The notes: generated by a model from the sequence alone, not told the origin. Numbered from the stretch's first letter, positions 36,592-46,063 are shown. The stretch: DNA of 64,000 nt from an uncultured Sphingomonadaceae bacterium (GCA_947493215.1 CANLQE010000001.1:310001-374000); one strand, 5' to 3'. Numbers and translations are program-made.

Positions 36592-37104
36592 CTAAAGCCT
36601 CTTTTGCCAAAACAATGCCTTGCCCATTTCAGGGTCCAGCACATAGTCACCATAGCCCAGCGACGCATAAAGCGCCCTGGCTGGCGTGTTACCTTCGAGC
36701 ACTTCCAGGGTCACTTTGCAGGCCCCGGCTTCATGCGCGACGGTATCTATTTCTGCGAAGAGCGCCCGTCCGACGCCCGTACCGCGATAATCCTTGGCAA
36801 CCACGATGTCGTGAATATTGATTAGTGGATTTCCGCCAAAGGAGGAAAATGTAGTCATCAAATTGGCGAGACCTGCAACCTCGTCGCCAACATAGGCCAA
36901 AAGCGAAGATGCCGCCGGTGTCGCTGCCAGTCCCGGTACCAGAGCCGCCTGTACCTGCTGCGATAAATCTTCGCCACCGCCCATGGGATCCATCGCATAG
37001 GCGCGCAGCATCTGAACGATCGCCGCCGCGTGATCGGCATTGGCATAATCCGCACGCACGATCGTTGCGGAGGATGCAGCTTTAAGGGAGGCCGTCGCCG
37101 TCAT
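36592..37104 (-). CDS. GNAT family N-acetyltransferase within the suf operon
   Basis: A 170-residue GNAT protein with VAKDYRGTGVGRALFAEIDTVA as the acetyl-CoA loop and the NTPARALYASLGYGDY strand-helix typical of the fold. The ATG overlaps the sufT stop (ATGA), so it is translationally coupled to the Fe-S genes. Its substrate is unknown. The upstream open frame back to 37167 lies inside sufT and is probably not used. Confidence 0.87.
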   Translation of the reverse strand: MTATASLKAASSATIVRADYANADHAAAIVQMLRAYAMDPMGGGEDLSQQVQAALVPGLAATPAASSLLAYVGDEVAGLANLMTTFSSFGGNPLINIHDIVVAKDYRGTGVGRALFAEIDTVAHEAGACKVTLEVLEGNTPARALYASLGYGDYVLDPEMGKALFWQKRL

Positions 37105-37622
37105 AGCATCCCCAGTTCCAGCTTCGCTTCGTCGCTCATTTTCTGCGGGTCCCATGGCGGGTCCCAAACGAGGTTCACTTCGCTATGGCCAACGCCGGGG
37201 ACACTGCCGACTTGCATTTCTATTTCGCCGGGCATGGATTCGGCCACCGGGCAATGCGGGGTGGTCAAGGTCATGGTGACAATCGCGTGATTATCAGGGG
37301 TAATCTCCACACCATAGATCAGACCAAGGTCATAGATATTCACTGGAATCTCAGGGTCATAAATCGACTTCAAGGTATCGACGACGGCTTCATAAAGATC
37401 GCCACCCGCTTCGCCAGCCGGTGTTTCGGTTGGTTGCTGCGCCAGAAAACCTTCGAGATAATCGCGCTTGCGATTGAGCTTGCTGACATCGCTTTCCGCT
37501 TCATAGGGCGACGGCGCCATTACAGGCGCAGGCTTCTCTTCCACGGCATCCTCAACTTTCGCCAAGGGTGGCTTTTCCACGCTGTCAACTTCTTCGACCA
37601 CTATTTTGCGTTCTTCGTTCAT
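37101..37622 (-). CDS. sufT: Fe-S assembly factor SufT (DUF59/MIP18 domain)
   Basis: A 173-residue protein with an acidic N-terminal extension (about 70 residues with Pro/Ala/Glu) and a DUF59 domain: DTLKSIYDPEIPVNIYDLGLIYGVEI, the conserved Cys in TTPHCPVAESMPGE, and the VWDPPWDPQKMSDEAK ending. SufT assists maturation of Fe-S proteins, especially under high demand. It lies between sufS and the GNAT gene, 9 bases after sufS. Confidence 0.92.
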   Translation of the reverse strand: MNEERKIVVEEVDSVEKPPLAKVEDAVEEKPAPVMAPSPYEAESDVSKLNRKRDYLEGFLAQQPTETPAGEAGGDLYEAVVDTLKSIYDPEIPVNIYDLGLIYGVEITPDNHAIVTMTLTTPHCPVAESMPGEIEMQVGSVPGVGHSEVNLVWDPPWDPQKMSDEAKLELGML

Positions 37623-37631
37623 CTCTTTTTC

Positions 37632-38843
37632 CTACCCGAAAATCTTTCTTACCCGTTCGATACCCTTTACCAGAGCCGCGACATCTTCTGCATCGCTATA
37701 AATCCCAAAGCTCGCCCGCGCGGTCGCTGGCACGCCGAGATAGTCCATCAGCGGCTGCGCACAATGATGGCCGGCGCGGATCGCGACACCGCCTTCATCC
37801 AATATAGTGGCGACATCATGCGGATGCACGTCGCCAACCGCGAAACTTAATATGCCCATGCTTTTGTCGGGGCCAAAAACCCGTACGCTGTTGATACCGG
37901 ACAAGGCTTCGCGCGCCATTGCCAGTGTGGCGTTTTCATGGGCCGAGATCACGTCCAGACCAATAGCTTCGACATATTGGATCGCAGCGTCCAGTCCGAC
38001 AACACCGGCAATATGCGGCGTGCCTGCTTCGAACCGTCCGGGAGGCGGCGCATAGGTCGTGCCGTCAAAACTCACGCGGTCGATCATCGACCCGCCGCCC
38101 TTCCATGGGGGCATGGCGTCAAGAATGTCATAAGGCGCCCACAGCGCGCCTATGCCGGTCGGGCCGTAAATTTTGTGGCCTGAGAAGACATAAAAGTCAC
38201 AACCCAGGTCTTGCACATCCACTGGCAATCGCGGTGCGGCCTGACAGCCATCGAGCAATAGTTTTGCGCCAAATTTATGGGAAATCGCCGCCGCGCGCTT
38301 GGCATCTAGCAACGATCCCAGCACATTGGATACATGCGCCAGCGCCACCAGCTTGTGGCGTTCAGTCAGATTCGCTTCGATCCAGTCGAGATCAATCTGA
38401 CCATCGTCGGTCAAAGGCGCGACATCGATATGCGCGCCCACGCGCTCGGCGAGCATTTGCCAAGGCACGATATTGCTGTGATGCTCAAGCTGCGACAGCA
38501 TGATACGGTCGCCTTTGCCGACATTCGTATTGCCCCAGCTTTCAGCGACCAGATTAATACTGTCGGTCGCGCCGCTGGTGAAGACGATTTCATTCTCGCT
38601 AGCGGCGCCCAAGAAATCAGCAACCCGTTTGCGGGCGGCTTCAAAGGCCAGCGTCATATTGGCGGAACGTTCATACACGCCGCGATGGACAGTCGCATAA
38701 TCGGGACCATAAGCTCGGGCAATCGCGTCCAATACCGGCTTCGCCTTTTGTGCGGTCGCAGCGGTATCGAGATAGTGCCAGTCCTCGGCTATACCGGGAA
38801 AGTCGGCGCGATGAGTTGTCTTGATGGCGGACATTTTATTCAC
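37632..38843 (-). CDS. sufS: Cysteine desulfurase SufS
   Basis: PLP enzyme releasing sulfur from cysteine for cluster assembly. The 403 residues have ATDSINLVAESWG, His121 in LEHHSNIVPW, the PLP lysine Lys224 in FSGHKIYGPTGIG, and the persulfide Cys361 in RAGHHCAQPLM. This short catalytic loop is typical of group II (SufS) desulfurases. The start is a GTG overlapping the sufD stop as GTGA; an ATG three codons later is possible. No SufE gene is seen nearby. Confidence 0.95.
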   Translation of the reverse strand: MNKMSAIKTTHRADFPGIAEDWHYLDTAATAQKAKPVLDAIARAYGPDYATVHRGVYERSANMTLAFEAARKRVADFLGAASENEIVFTSGATDSINLVAESWGNTNVGKGDRIMLSQLEHHSNIVPWQMLAERVGAHIDVAPLTDDGQIDLDWIEANLTERHKLVALAHVSNVLGSLLDAKRAAAISHKFGAKLLLDGCQAAPRLPVDVQDLGCDFYVFSGHKIYGPTGIGALWAPYDILDAMPPWKGGGSMIDRVSFDGTTYAPPPGRFEAGTPHIAGVVGLDAAIQYVEAIGLDVISAHENATLAMAREALSGINSVRVFGPDKSMGILSFAVGDVHPHDVATILDEGGVAIRAGHHCAQPLMDYLGVPATARASFGIYSDAEDVAALVKGIERVRKIFG

Positions 38844-39598
38844 GACAAATGTTCCAAAACCTCAAGTGCCTTGCTCTCAATCGCTTCGCGCGCTACGTCA
38901 TCATCCATGCTTACAAAAGCATCAGCGATAAACGCCTGCAGCATTAATTTCTGCGCCAGTTCCGGGGGCAAGCCGCGCGAGGCCATGTAGAACAGCGCCT
39001 GCTTGTCGAGTTCGCCAACCGTTGCGCCATGGGCACATTTCACATCGTCGGCGAAAATTTCCAGCTCCGGCTTGGCATTGGCGGTCGCCGTGCGGTCGAG
39101 CAGCATGGCCTTGACCGATTGCGCCGCATCGGTTTTCTGCGCATCGCGCGCGACATTGATTTTACCGAGGAAGCTGCCAGTGGCTTTGCCAGCGAGTACC
39201 GAGCGCACAACCTGATTGGATGTCGCATTTGGCTCCGCGTGAATAGTCTCGGTCACAATTTCCAGCGTCTGCGTTCCGGAACCCAATATCGCGCCGCCCA
39301 GTTCAAAATGCGCGCCTTTGCCGAGCGTCACTTTGACTTGAATGCGGCCATAGTCGGCGGCAACAGCCAACACATGCAATGCGAAATTCGCACCGTCTCC
39401 AATGGTGACATCAAGATCGACTATGCCGACGCCGTCGATTATCGGCAGCACAGAAATTTGGCGAGACGCCGATTCACCAGCGGCAACCGCGATCTTTTCC
39501 GGCCCGTCAAGCTTGGGCCAAACGGCCTCAAGCGCCTTCAGGTCAGCATAGCGCCATGCTTCATCGCGCTTGGTCGGGAGGGGAAGCATTGCTGTCAT
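38840..39598 (-). CDS. sufD: Fe-S cluster assembly protein SufD
   Basis: Scaffold partner of SufB in the SufBC2D complex. It is only 252 residues, much shorter than E. coli SufD (about 420), but this short form is usual in sphingomonads. It contains RDEAWRYADLKALEAVWP at the start, the beta-helix core, and a C-terminal ELDKQALFYMASRGLPPELAQKLML segment with the conserved functional SRG region. The start overlaps the preceding small ORF. Confidence 0.93.
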   Translation of the reverse strand: MTAMLPLPTKRDEAWRYADLKALEAVWPKLDGPEKIAVAAGESASRQISVLPIIDGVGIVDLDVTIGDGANFALHVLAVAADYGRIQVKVTLGKGAHFELGGAILGSGTQTLEIVTETIHAEPNATSNQVVRSVLAGKATGSFLGKINVARDAQKTDAAQSVKAMLLDRTATANAKPELEIFADDVKCAHGATVGELDKQALFYMASRGLPPELAQKLMLQAFIADAFVSMDDDVAREAIESKALEVLEHLS

Positions 39599-39906
39599 GG
39601 CTGAGACCTTTTCAATTCGCGGCGTAACTTCGCTAGCAATTTGGGCTTCTCAGCATCCACACAGGTTTGAATGGCGCCATCATCGGCGGCCCCATCGCGA
39701 ATGCACCGCACGGTTGTTTTGCAAAGCCGCTTGTCCAGATTGATGTTGCCGGACGATTTATCGAGCGAGCAAGTGAAGCGGCCCTTTTTATCTTTGCCAA
39801 CCATGGCAGATATGCTGTTCAGCCGCCGTCCGATAACGACAATCTCATTCTCGACCGAAGTCGCGGCCGGTTGTACCGCCGCCAATAAGAGGACACTCAA
39901 AATCAT
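39595..39906 (-). CDS. Small exported protein of unknown function inside the suf operon
   Basis: A 103-residue protein that I do not recognise. A short hydrophobic N-terminus (MILSVLLLAAVQPAATS) looks like a signal peptide, followed by ENEIVVIGRRLNSISAM, four Cys residues (FTCSLDKS, RLCKTTVRCIRDG, QTCVD) and a basic C-terminal helix. The pattern suggests a periplasmic protein with two disulfides. It overlaps sufC and sufD by four bases each, so it is clearly translated as part of the operon despite the mismatch of a periplasmic protein among cytosolic machinery. Confidence 0.75.
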   Translation of the reverse strand: MILSVLLLAAVQPAATSVENEIVVIGRRLNSISAMVGKDKKGRFTCSLDKSSGNINLDKRLCKTTVRCIRDGAADDGAIQTCVDAEKPKLLAKLRRELKRSQP

Positions 39907-40646
39907 GCGGCCACCGCCTCATAGCCTTCTTCTTCCAGCTGCAGCGCCAGTTCAGGACCGCCGGTTTTGACGATCCGGCCACCCGCCAACACATGGACAA
40001 AGTCCGGTTTGACCAATTCGAGCAGGCGTTGATAGTGAGTGATCAGCAGCACCGCCTTGTTAGGTTTCCGCATAATCGCATTAATGCCAGAACCGACCAC
40101 GCGGAGCGCGTCAATGTCCAGGCCGCTATCGGTCTCATCAAGGATCGCTAGTTTCGGATCGATAATCCCCATCTGGACCATTTCGTTGCGCTTCTTCTCG
40201 CCGCCGGAAAAACCAACATTGACCGCGCGTTTGAGCATATCCATGTCCATCTTCAACAGACCTGCTTTTTCCTTGGCCAGCTTGATAAACTCAGCGCCAG
40301 ATAAAGGCGCTTCACCGCGCGACTTGCGCTGGCTGTTTAGGCTTTCGCGCAGGAATTGCAGATTGGACACACCGGGAATTTCGACCGGATATTGGAAGCC
40401 GAGAAAGATGCCCGCTGCTGCCCGTTCATGCGGATCGAGTTCGAGCAGATCCTGTCCGTCAAAACTCACACTTCCAGATGTGATTTCGTAACCGGGGCGG
40501 CCGCCGAGCGCATAAGACAGCGTCGATTTACCCGCGCCATTGGGCCCCATAATCGCATGGATTTCACCCGCGTTCAGTTCCAGCGAAAGCCCTTTGAGGA
40601 TTTCTGTTTCGCCAACTTGGGCGTGGAGGTTTTCAATTTTTAGCAT
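39903..40646 (-). CDS. sufC: Fe-S cluster assembly ATPase SufC
   Basis: ABC-type ATPase that drives the SufBC2D scaffold. The 247 residues have Walker A GPNGAGKST, the Q-loop region, the signature FSGGEKKRNEM (SufC form of LSGGQ), Walker B AILDETDSGLDIDAL and the switch His in LLITHYQ. It overlaps the preceding small ORF by 14 bases and the following one by four. Confidence 0.97.
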   Translation of the reverse strand: MLKIENLHAQVGETEILKGLSLELNAGEIHAIMGPNGAGKSTLSYALGGRPGYEITSGSVSFDGQDLLELDPHERAAAGIFLGFQYPVEIPGVSNLQFLRESLNSQRKSRGEAPLSGAEFIKLAKEKAGLLKMDMDMLKRAVNVGFSGGEKKRNEMVQMGIIDPKLAILDETDSGLDIDALRVVGSGINAIMRKPNKAVLLITHYQRLLELVKPDFVHVLAGGRIVKTGGPELALQLEEEGYEAVAA

Positions 40647-40986
40647 CGGGGTTCACTTTATAGTTTGGGTGTCCGTCGAAACGGGAAAGTACGGCCTCAA
40701 AGTCAATGTCTAACTTACGAAGTATACTGAGGTTTTGCAGTGCACTATGAACGGTTTGAAAAACTGACCATTCAAGCGAGCCAATGATCTCATCTAGCTC
40801 TGGTGCAAATTCGGTTTCTGAGGCCCAGTTTTCAATCTGGTCATGAGTTTCATTCAACTTCCGCATGTTGCAGCCGCCATCGATGTGAAACGATTTTTCA
40901 CCAGGCTCAATAATATCCGGCCACTCAGCAAGAATAAGCTCATAGGCAGCACGCACTTGAGAATTATCGACTTCCGTCAACATCAT
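40633..40986 (-). CDS. Small acidic protein of unknown function between sufB and sufC
   Basis: A 117-residue protein with no family I can name. It is rich in acidic residues and Trp (AAYELILAEWPDIIEPGEKSFHIDGG), with a helical pattern and GSLEWSVFQTVHSALQN. The ATG at 40986 overlaps the sufB stop (TGATG), and its end overlaps sufC, so it is coupled into the suf operon. It has no signal peptide and a single Cys. It could be an accessory factor or a passenger. Confidence 0.7.
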   Translation of the reverse strand: MMLTEVDNSQVRAAYELILAEWPDIIEPGEKSFHIDGGCNMRKLNETHDQIENWASETEFAPELDEIIGSLEWSVFQTVHSALQNLSILRKLDIDFEAVLSRFDGHPNYKVNPDAKN

Positions 40987-42497
40987 CACCCCACGCTCCC
41001 CTCAAGCGAGATCGCCAGCAGTTTCTGCGCTTCCACCGCAAATTCCATCGGCAGCTGCTTCAGCACATCCTTGGCAAAGCCGTTGACGATCAGGGAGACT
41101 GCTTCTTCCTCGTCCAGCCCGCGTTGCTGGGCATAGAACATCTGGTCGTCGGAAATTTTTGACGTCGTGGCTTCATGCTCAATCTGTGCGGTCGGGTTTT
41201 TCACCTCGATATAAGGCACCGTATGCGCACCGCTTTTGTCGCCGAGCAACAAGCTGTCACATTGCGTGAAATTGCGGACATTTTCTGCGTTCGCCCCTAC
41301 GCGGACCAAGCCGCGATAGGTATTGTCGCTATTACCTGCGCTTACACCTTTGGAAATAATCGTCGAACGGGTGTTCTTACCATTGTGGATCATCTTGGTG
41401 CCGGTATCGGCCTGCTGATAATTGTTGGTCAGCGCGACCGAATAAAATTCGCCAACGCTATTTTCGCCGTTGAGCACGCAACTGGGATATTTCCATGTTA
41501 CCGCACTGCCCGTCTCGACCTGAGTCCAGCTGATTTTGCTGTTCTTGCCCTGACACAGGCCACGTTTGGTCACGAAATTATAGATGCCGCCCTTGCCGTT
41601 CTCATCACCGGGATACCAGTTCTGAACGGTGCTATATTTGATTTCCGCATCATCCATCGCGACCAGCTCGACCACGGCGGCATGCAGTTGATTCTCGTCG
41701 CGCATCGGCGCAGTGCAGCCTTCGAGATAGCTGACATAGCTACCTTCTTCAGCGATAATCAGGGTCCGTTCAAACTGTCCCGTATTCTCCGCATTAATCC
41801 GGAAATAGGTGGAGAGCTCCATCGGGCATTTGACGCCCTTGGGAATATAGACAAACGTCCCATCGCTAAACACGGCGCAGTTGAGCGTCGCGAAATAATT
41901 ATCCTTCATCGGCACAATCTTGCCGAGATATTTGCGGACAAGATCGGGATATTCCTTGATCGCTTCACTGATTGAGCGGAAAATCACGCCCGCTTCTTCT
42001 AGTTCCTCGCGGAAAGTGGTGGCGACCGAAACGCTGTCAAACACGGCATCCACGGCAACCTTGCGCGCGCCTTCAACGCCCGCAAGAACCTTTTGCTCTT
42101 CGATCGGAATGCCAAGCTTTTCATAAACGCGCAGAATTTCCGGATCGACCTCGTCGAGGCTGCCGAGCTTCTCCTTGGCCTTGGGTTCGGCGTAATAATA
42201 GGCATCCTGATAATCGATCATCGGAATTTCGAGCTTCGCCCAATCCGGCGTTTCCATCGTTTCCCACATCCGAAACGCTTTCAGACGCCAGTCGAGCATC
42301 CATTGCGGCTCACCCTTTTTGTCGGAAATGAAACGCACGGTATCTTCGTTCAGGCCTTTGGGCGCAAAATCCTGTTCAATGTCGGATGACCAGCCAAATT
42401 CATAACTGCTGGCATTATCCACCGCGGCTTGCGCTTCGGCATTCATCGCAGTCCGCTCGTCCTGTTCCTGGATATCCGTTTTTACTGCTTCGCTCAT
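40986..42497 (-). CDS. sufB: Fe-S cluster assembly scaffold SufB
   Basis: Scaffold of the SufBC2D complex on which clusters are built. The 503 residues show a helical N-terminus, a large beta-helix core with [31 protein letters not shown] and [20 protein letters not shown], and the C-terminal [18 protein letters not shown] block with conserved residues. The length matches the family. It overlaps rrf2 (ATGA) and the next small ORF. Confidence 0.97.
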   Translation of the reverse strand: MSEAVKTDIQEQDERTAMNAEAQAAVDNASSYEFGWSSDIEQDFAPKGLNEDTVRFISDKKGEPQWMLDWRLKAFRMWETMETPDWAKLEIPMIDYQDAYYYAEPKAKEKLGSLDEVDPEILRVYEKLGIPIEEQKVLAGVEGARKVAVDAVFDSVSVATTFREELEEAGVIFRSISEAIKEYPDLVRKYLGKIVPMKDNYFATLNCAVFSDGTFVYIPKGVKCPMELSTYFRINAENTGQFERTLIIAEEGSYVSYLEGCTAPMRDENQLHAAVVELVAMDDAEIKYSTVQNWYPGDENGKGGIYNFVTKRGLCQGKNSKISWTQVETGSAVTWKYPSCVLNGENSVGEFYSVALTNNYQQADTGTKMIHNGKNTRSTIISKGVSAGNSDNTYRGLVRVGANAENVRNFTQCDSLLLGDKSGAHTVPYIEVKNPTAQIEHEATTSKISDDQMFYAQQRGLDEEEAVSLIVNGFAKDVLKQLPMEFAVEAQKLLAISLEGSVG

Positions 42498-42952
42498 AAC
42501 GCTTGTTCCATGCTTTTGATTTTCTGTGCGGCAGGAGAACCTGCCAGGCTCGCCAGACTGACATCGTCCAGCGCTTTACGGATAGCCTGGTTCACGGCGC
42601 CCCAATGTGGTTTGACAGTACAATTATCTTCCAGTGCGCAGTCATGATTGCCTTCAATGGTGCAGCACGTAATCGCTAGCGGCCCCTCAACTGCCTCAAC
42701 AATATCAGCGAGGCTGATCGATGCCGGCGGACGGGCGAGCCTGATTCCACCACCAATGCCGCGAGTCGACTCGATCAATCCGGCAGAGGATAGACGACTG
42801 ACCAGCTTTTGCGTTGTCGGCAACGGCACACCGGTTTCCTGAGACAATGTCGATGCATTGAGCTTCCCCTCTGCCAAAAGCGCAGCACCGCAGTGCCGCG
42901 AAGCAGCGGACATCAGGACAACAGCATAGTCGGCAAGGCTGGAAAGCCGCAT
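42494..42952 (-). CDS. Rrf2-family Fe-S cluster regulator (SufR/IscR-like)
   Basis: A 152-residue winged-helix repressor leading the suf operon. The recognition part is [21 protein letters not shown] followed by the [25 protein letters not shown] wing and dimer helix. Cys96, Cys97, Cys105 and Cys111 form a C-x7-C-x5-C pattern near the expected cluster site, so it probably carries an Fe-S cluster and represses suf when clusters are plentiful. Its promoter region holds three copies of a CTAAATA half-site. The ATG at 42952 gives the family N-terminus [10 protein letters not shown]. Confidence 0.92.
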   Translation of the reverse strand: MRLSSLADYAVVLMSAASRHCGAALLAEGKLNASTLSQETGVPLPTTQKLVSRLSSAGLIESTRGIGGGIRLARPPASISLADIVEAVEGPLAITCCTIEGNHDCALEDNCTVKPHWGAVNQAIRKALDDVSLASLAGSPAAQKIKSMEQAL

Positions 42953-42979
42953 AAAATCTCGCAAAAATCGTGTGATTCT

Positions 42980-43008
42980 CTAAATAAGACCTATTTAGTC
43001 GTATTTAG
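42980..43008. promoter_or_regulatory. Candidate operator of the suf operon (three half-sites)
   Basis: CTAAATAAGACCTATTTAG (42980-42998) is a perfect 7-5-7 inverted repeat, and a third TATTTAG half-site follows after 3 bases (43002-43008). It lies 28 bases upstream of the Rrf2 start. On the leftward strand a TTGCAA (43015-43020) and a TAAATA (42992-42997) element sit 17 bases apart, so the dyad overlaps the likely -10 region, as expected for a repressor. The adjacent Rrf2 protein is the obvious binder. Confidence 0.7.
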
Positions 43009-43033
43009 GAAGTATTGCAACTCCCAGCAGGCC

Positions 43034-43891
43034 TTACGTATCAGAAGTGAGAGGCGGGATATGGCCTTTCAATTGGCCCCGCTGGTCAATCAGCTTGGCC
43101 GTTTCGCCTTCCGCCACCCGCAATTTGGTTGGTGTGGTTCCGGCGAAAAACTTGATCTCGCGAATCATGTGCGATTGATCATAAAAAGCATCTTCCAGCG
43201 CAAGCAACTCATCTTCATTATGCTCTGCGTAGGCTCGGGCCGCCCTAAGAGCACGATATTTGCGCGCGAGATATTTGGGCGCCATGCCGTAAAGCTTGTT
43301 GACCGTGCGAAGTACCTGGCGAGAGCTTTGATCCGATCGTTCCATCAAGGCGCTTACTGGCGGTGATGGCTCGGATGACAGCCATTCGTCGACCATTTTT
43401 GTGAACTGTTCCACCTCCGGTTTGACCCTGTGGCGCAAATCACGAAAAATCCTGTCCGCCCAGGCGGTCATTCCATCGGCGTTTTCGCAACCCCGCAGCA
43501 ATTCAAGGCTTTTATCGATTTCTGTGGTGAAGATCTTGTGTGCTGGCACCGCTTTATCGGTGAAATCGGCCGCCGATTTCTTCGTCAGCGCGGCCCAGCC
43601 TGCTGGTAAAAGACCGACTCCAAACATCCGAAATGGCCCCTTCACATCAAAATGCATCGCACCGGTAGAGGGGCCAACCAGCATCGCATCTTTGGCAGGA
43701 TAAGTTTTGCCATCAGCAAAACCCAGTTCCGCTGTGCCTTCCAAAAGAAAACGCAGTTGCGCAATGGCAGCACGCTCATTATCTGCAAATTTCGGGTGCT
43801 CAACCTCAAACAAATAGTAGACCGAGACTAAGTCTCGAACATCTTCTGCGGGCGCAAAATATCTCAGACTAACCAAAACGAACCCCTTCAT
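43034..43891 (-). CDS. AraC family transcriptional regulator
   Basis: A 285-residue protein with a C-terminal AraC-type double helix-turn-helix (PVSALMERSDQSSRQVLRTVNKL and LEDAFYDQSHMIREIKFFAGTTP). The N-terminal half resembles the cupin-like sensory domain of the DUF6597 type (YFAPAEDVRDLVSVYYLFEV, PFRMFGVGLLPAGW). It ends 81 bases downstream of the rrf2 start, with the suf operator between them, and is transcribed toward rrf2. Target and effector unknown. Confidence 0.9.
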   Translation of the reverse strand: MKGFVLVSLRYFAPAEDVRDLVSVYYLFEVEHPKFADNERAAIAQLRFLLEGTAELGFADGKTYPAKDAMLVGPSTGAMHFDVKGPFRMFGVGLLPAGWAALTKKSAADFTDKAVPAHKIFTTEIDKSLELLRGCENADGMTAWADRIFRDLRHRVKPEVEQFTKMVDEWLSSEPSPPVSALMERSDQSSRQVLRTVNKLYGMAPKYLARKYRALRAARAYAEHNEDELLALEDAFYDQSHMIREIKFFAGTTPTKLRVAEGETAKLIDQRGQLKGHIPPLTSDT

Positions 43892-43949
43892 CCGGCGCGG
43901 GGGCGAGCCGGAACACCATTGGTTGCACGCTTATAGCCAAAAAAATAGG

Positions 43950-43986
43950 AAAAAAAACTGGCCTAGCCAAATAAATGACTAGGCCA
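43950..43986 (-). terminator. Rho-independent terminator of the DUF885 gene
   Basis: TGGCCTAG (43959-43966) and CTAGGCCA (43979-43986) form a perfect 8-bp stem with a 12-base loop. Read leftward it is followed by an eight-base T run (43950-43957 complement). It lies about 150 bases after the DUF885 stop. Confidence 0.9.
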
Positions 43987-44138
43987 AAAAGGAAAAGAAG
44001 TTCTAGCCACAATAAAGTCGCAGTCAGAGTTCTTTGGGTCGCAACGCCTTAATGCACCCAAATCACCCCAGAATAATTGGACAAAAAGGACATAATTTCA
44101 TTTTGTTCGTTGACAATTACGGCCAACAAAAGAGGTGG

Positions 44139-45974
44139 TTAGAGTGTCTCGGCAATCCAGCTATCCACGCGTTCTTCCATAATGTTGAGCGGAACTGGGC
44201 CGCTGCGCAAAATGACATCATGGAAATCGCCCATGGTGAACTTGTCCCCAAGCTGCTTTTGCGCCCTTGCCCGCAATTCCATAATCTTCAGCTTGCCAAT
44301 CATATAGGCCGTCGCTTGTCCGGGATAGACGATATAGCGCTCAATCGCCTTGCGAATATCGCCGTCCGGATTAGGCGTATTGTCGGTGAGATATTTAATC
44401 GCTTTCTCGCGACTCCAGCGCTTGTCGTGGATGCCTGTGTCCACCACTAACCGGCAAGCGCGCCAAAGCTCCATGCCAAGCCGGCCAAAGTCCGAATAGG
44501 GGTCGGTATAAAAGCCCATATCCTTACCCAATTCTTCGGTATAAAGACCCCAGCCTTCCGAATAGGCGGTGACGCCGCCAAACTTCCGGAACGCGGGCAA
44601 ATCTCCCAGCTCGGTTTGGATCGCGAGCTGCAAATGGTGACCCGGCAACGCTTCATGGTAAGCCAGCGCTTCCAGTTCGGTTTTCGACATGCTTTTCAGA
44701 TCATAGAGATTGACATAATAGGTGCCAGGCCGCGATCCATCGGGCGCGGGGCGCTGGTAAAATGCCTTGCCCGCAGATTTTTCGCGGAACGCTTCAACCG
44801 GCTTGATGACAAAAGGCGCCTTGGGCAGCGTGTTGAAAAATTTCGGCAGCTCTTTTTCCATCTCTGCCAGCTTCGCATTAGCCTCAGTCAAATAATCTTC
44901 CCGGCTGGTGTGGAAATATTGATCACCTGTACGGAGATGTTTGAAAAAATCCTGCAAGCTGCCTTCAAAACCGACCTTCGCCATGATCGTGCGCATTTCA
45001 CCATGAATACGCGCGACATTATCAAGTCCAATTTGATGGATTTCATCAGCCGTCAGATCGGTCGTCGTGTAGTTTTTCAGCCGCTCGGCATAATAAGCCG
45101 CTCCATCCTTGAACCGCCAGACGCCATCACCATCGACTGCCATTTTCTGCTGCCGCTCCATTTCGGCAATCAGCTTTTTATAGGCAGGGGCTAGGCTACC
45201 GGTCAAAGCAGTGCGTCCCCGCGCAATCAAGTCGGCTTTCTCAGCATCGGGAATGGATAGCGCATTCACTTTCTTTTTCAGATCAGCATAAATGGGAGAA
45301 TCTTCACCATCTTCAAATGGCGCACCGCTGATCACATTTTTGGTGTCATTGATCACGTAGGGGAAAACCCAGTCCGGGACGATGATGCCGTCATTTGCAC
45401 GCTTGGCCGATTGTGCGACCAGTGAATCAAAAAATGGGCCCGACGCGCTGAGCCGGCCAACATAGGCTTCGGCATCGGCTTTGTTGGTCACCCGGTGAAT
45501 ATTGATCATGAAGGCTGGAATCTGACTCTGCGCGCCATTCATCTGATCAAAAATATAACTGTTCCGGCGAAATGGGAACGCTTCTTTCGAGCGCTCGGCC
45601 CGTGCCTGAAACAGCCGATAGCTGAGTTTACTGTCGTCATTTAGCTGACTTTCGTCAAACTCGGCTTCCATCACGGTCAACGCTTCTTGACCGCGCTCAT
45701 ATTGCTCTATTTCCGCGGCTTCGCTAGGATCATCCAGCTTGGCATAATCCGCATCCCTGATACCACGAAAGGATTTCGAAATCGGGGAGTTGGCCAGTTC
45801 TATCTGATCATAATCTTCAAAAAAGATGGAAAGACGCGCGTTAACATCACTATCAACTTCGACCTGTTCGGCCTGCGCCGTTGATGAATTGGCACTGGCG
45901 CTAGCAATGTCTCCGTTTGTGGAGGAGCAAGCGGCGAGCATAGCGGTGGTAGCTAGGAGGACATATTTGGTCAT
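44139..45974 (-). CDS. DUF885 family lipoprotein
   Basis: A 611-residue exported protein with a lipoprotein signal ending MLAAC (Cys16), then a Ser/Ala linker and the DUF885 domain. The HExxH-like segment is LAYHEALPGHHLQLAIQTE with SEGWGLYTEELG after it, the metallopeptidase-like motif of this family. The substrate is unknown; some relatives act as dipeptidyl carboxypeptidases or unusual aminopeptidases. It follows acs on the same strand, 89 bases away, and is ended by a strong terminator. Confidence 0.9.
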   Translation of the reverse strand: MTKYVLLATTAMLAACSSTNGDIASASANSSTAQAEQVEVDSDVNARLSIFFEDYDQIELANSPISKSFRGIRDADYAKLDDPSEAAEIEQYERGQEALTVMEAEFDESQLNDDSKLSYRLFQARAERSKEAFPFRRNSYIFDQMNGAQSQIPAFMINIHRVTNKADAEAYVGRLSASGPFFDSLVAQSAKRANDGIIVPDWVFPYVINDTKNVISGAPFEDGEDSPIYADLKKKVNALSIPDAEKADLIARGRTALTGSLAPAYKKLIAEMERQQKMAVDGDGVWRFKDGAAYYAERLKNYTTTDLTADEIHQIGLDNVARIHGEMRTIMAKVGFEGSLQDFFKHLRTGDQYFHTSREDYLTEANAKLAEMEKELPKFFNTLPKAPFVIKPVEAFREKSAGKAFYQRPAPDGSRPGTYYVNLYDLKSMSKTELEALAYHEALPGHHLQLAIQTELGDLPAFRKFGGVTAYSEGWGLYTEELGKDMGFYTDPYSDFGRLGMELWRACRLVVDTGIHDKRWSREKAIKYLTDNTPNPDGDIRKAIERYIVYPGQATAYMIGKLKIMELRARAQKQLGDKFTMGDFHDVILRSGPVPLNIMEERVDSWIAETL

Positions 45975-46063
45975 TGCGATTCCCTTTATGATTAGCCCTT
46001 TGCTATCAGGTCATTTTCGCGTCGTAAACACGCCGCGTAATTTAATTACAAAGCGTTGAAAGC

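Noticed and set aside
41175-41975. 266-residue open frame opposite sufB
   Set aside because: Fully inside the strongly conserved sufB gene on the other strand, and lacking recognisable motifs.
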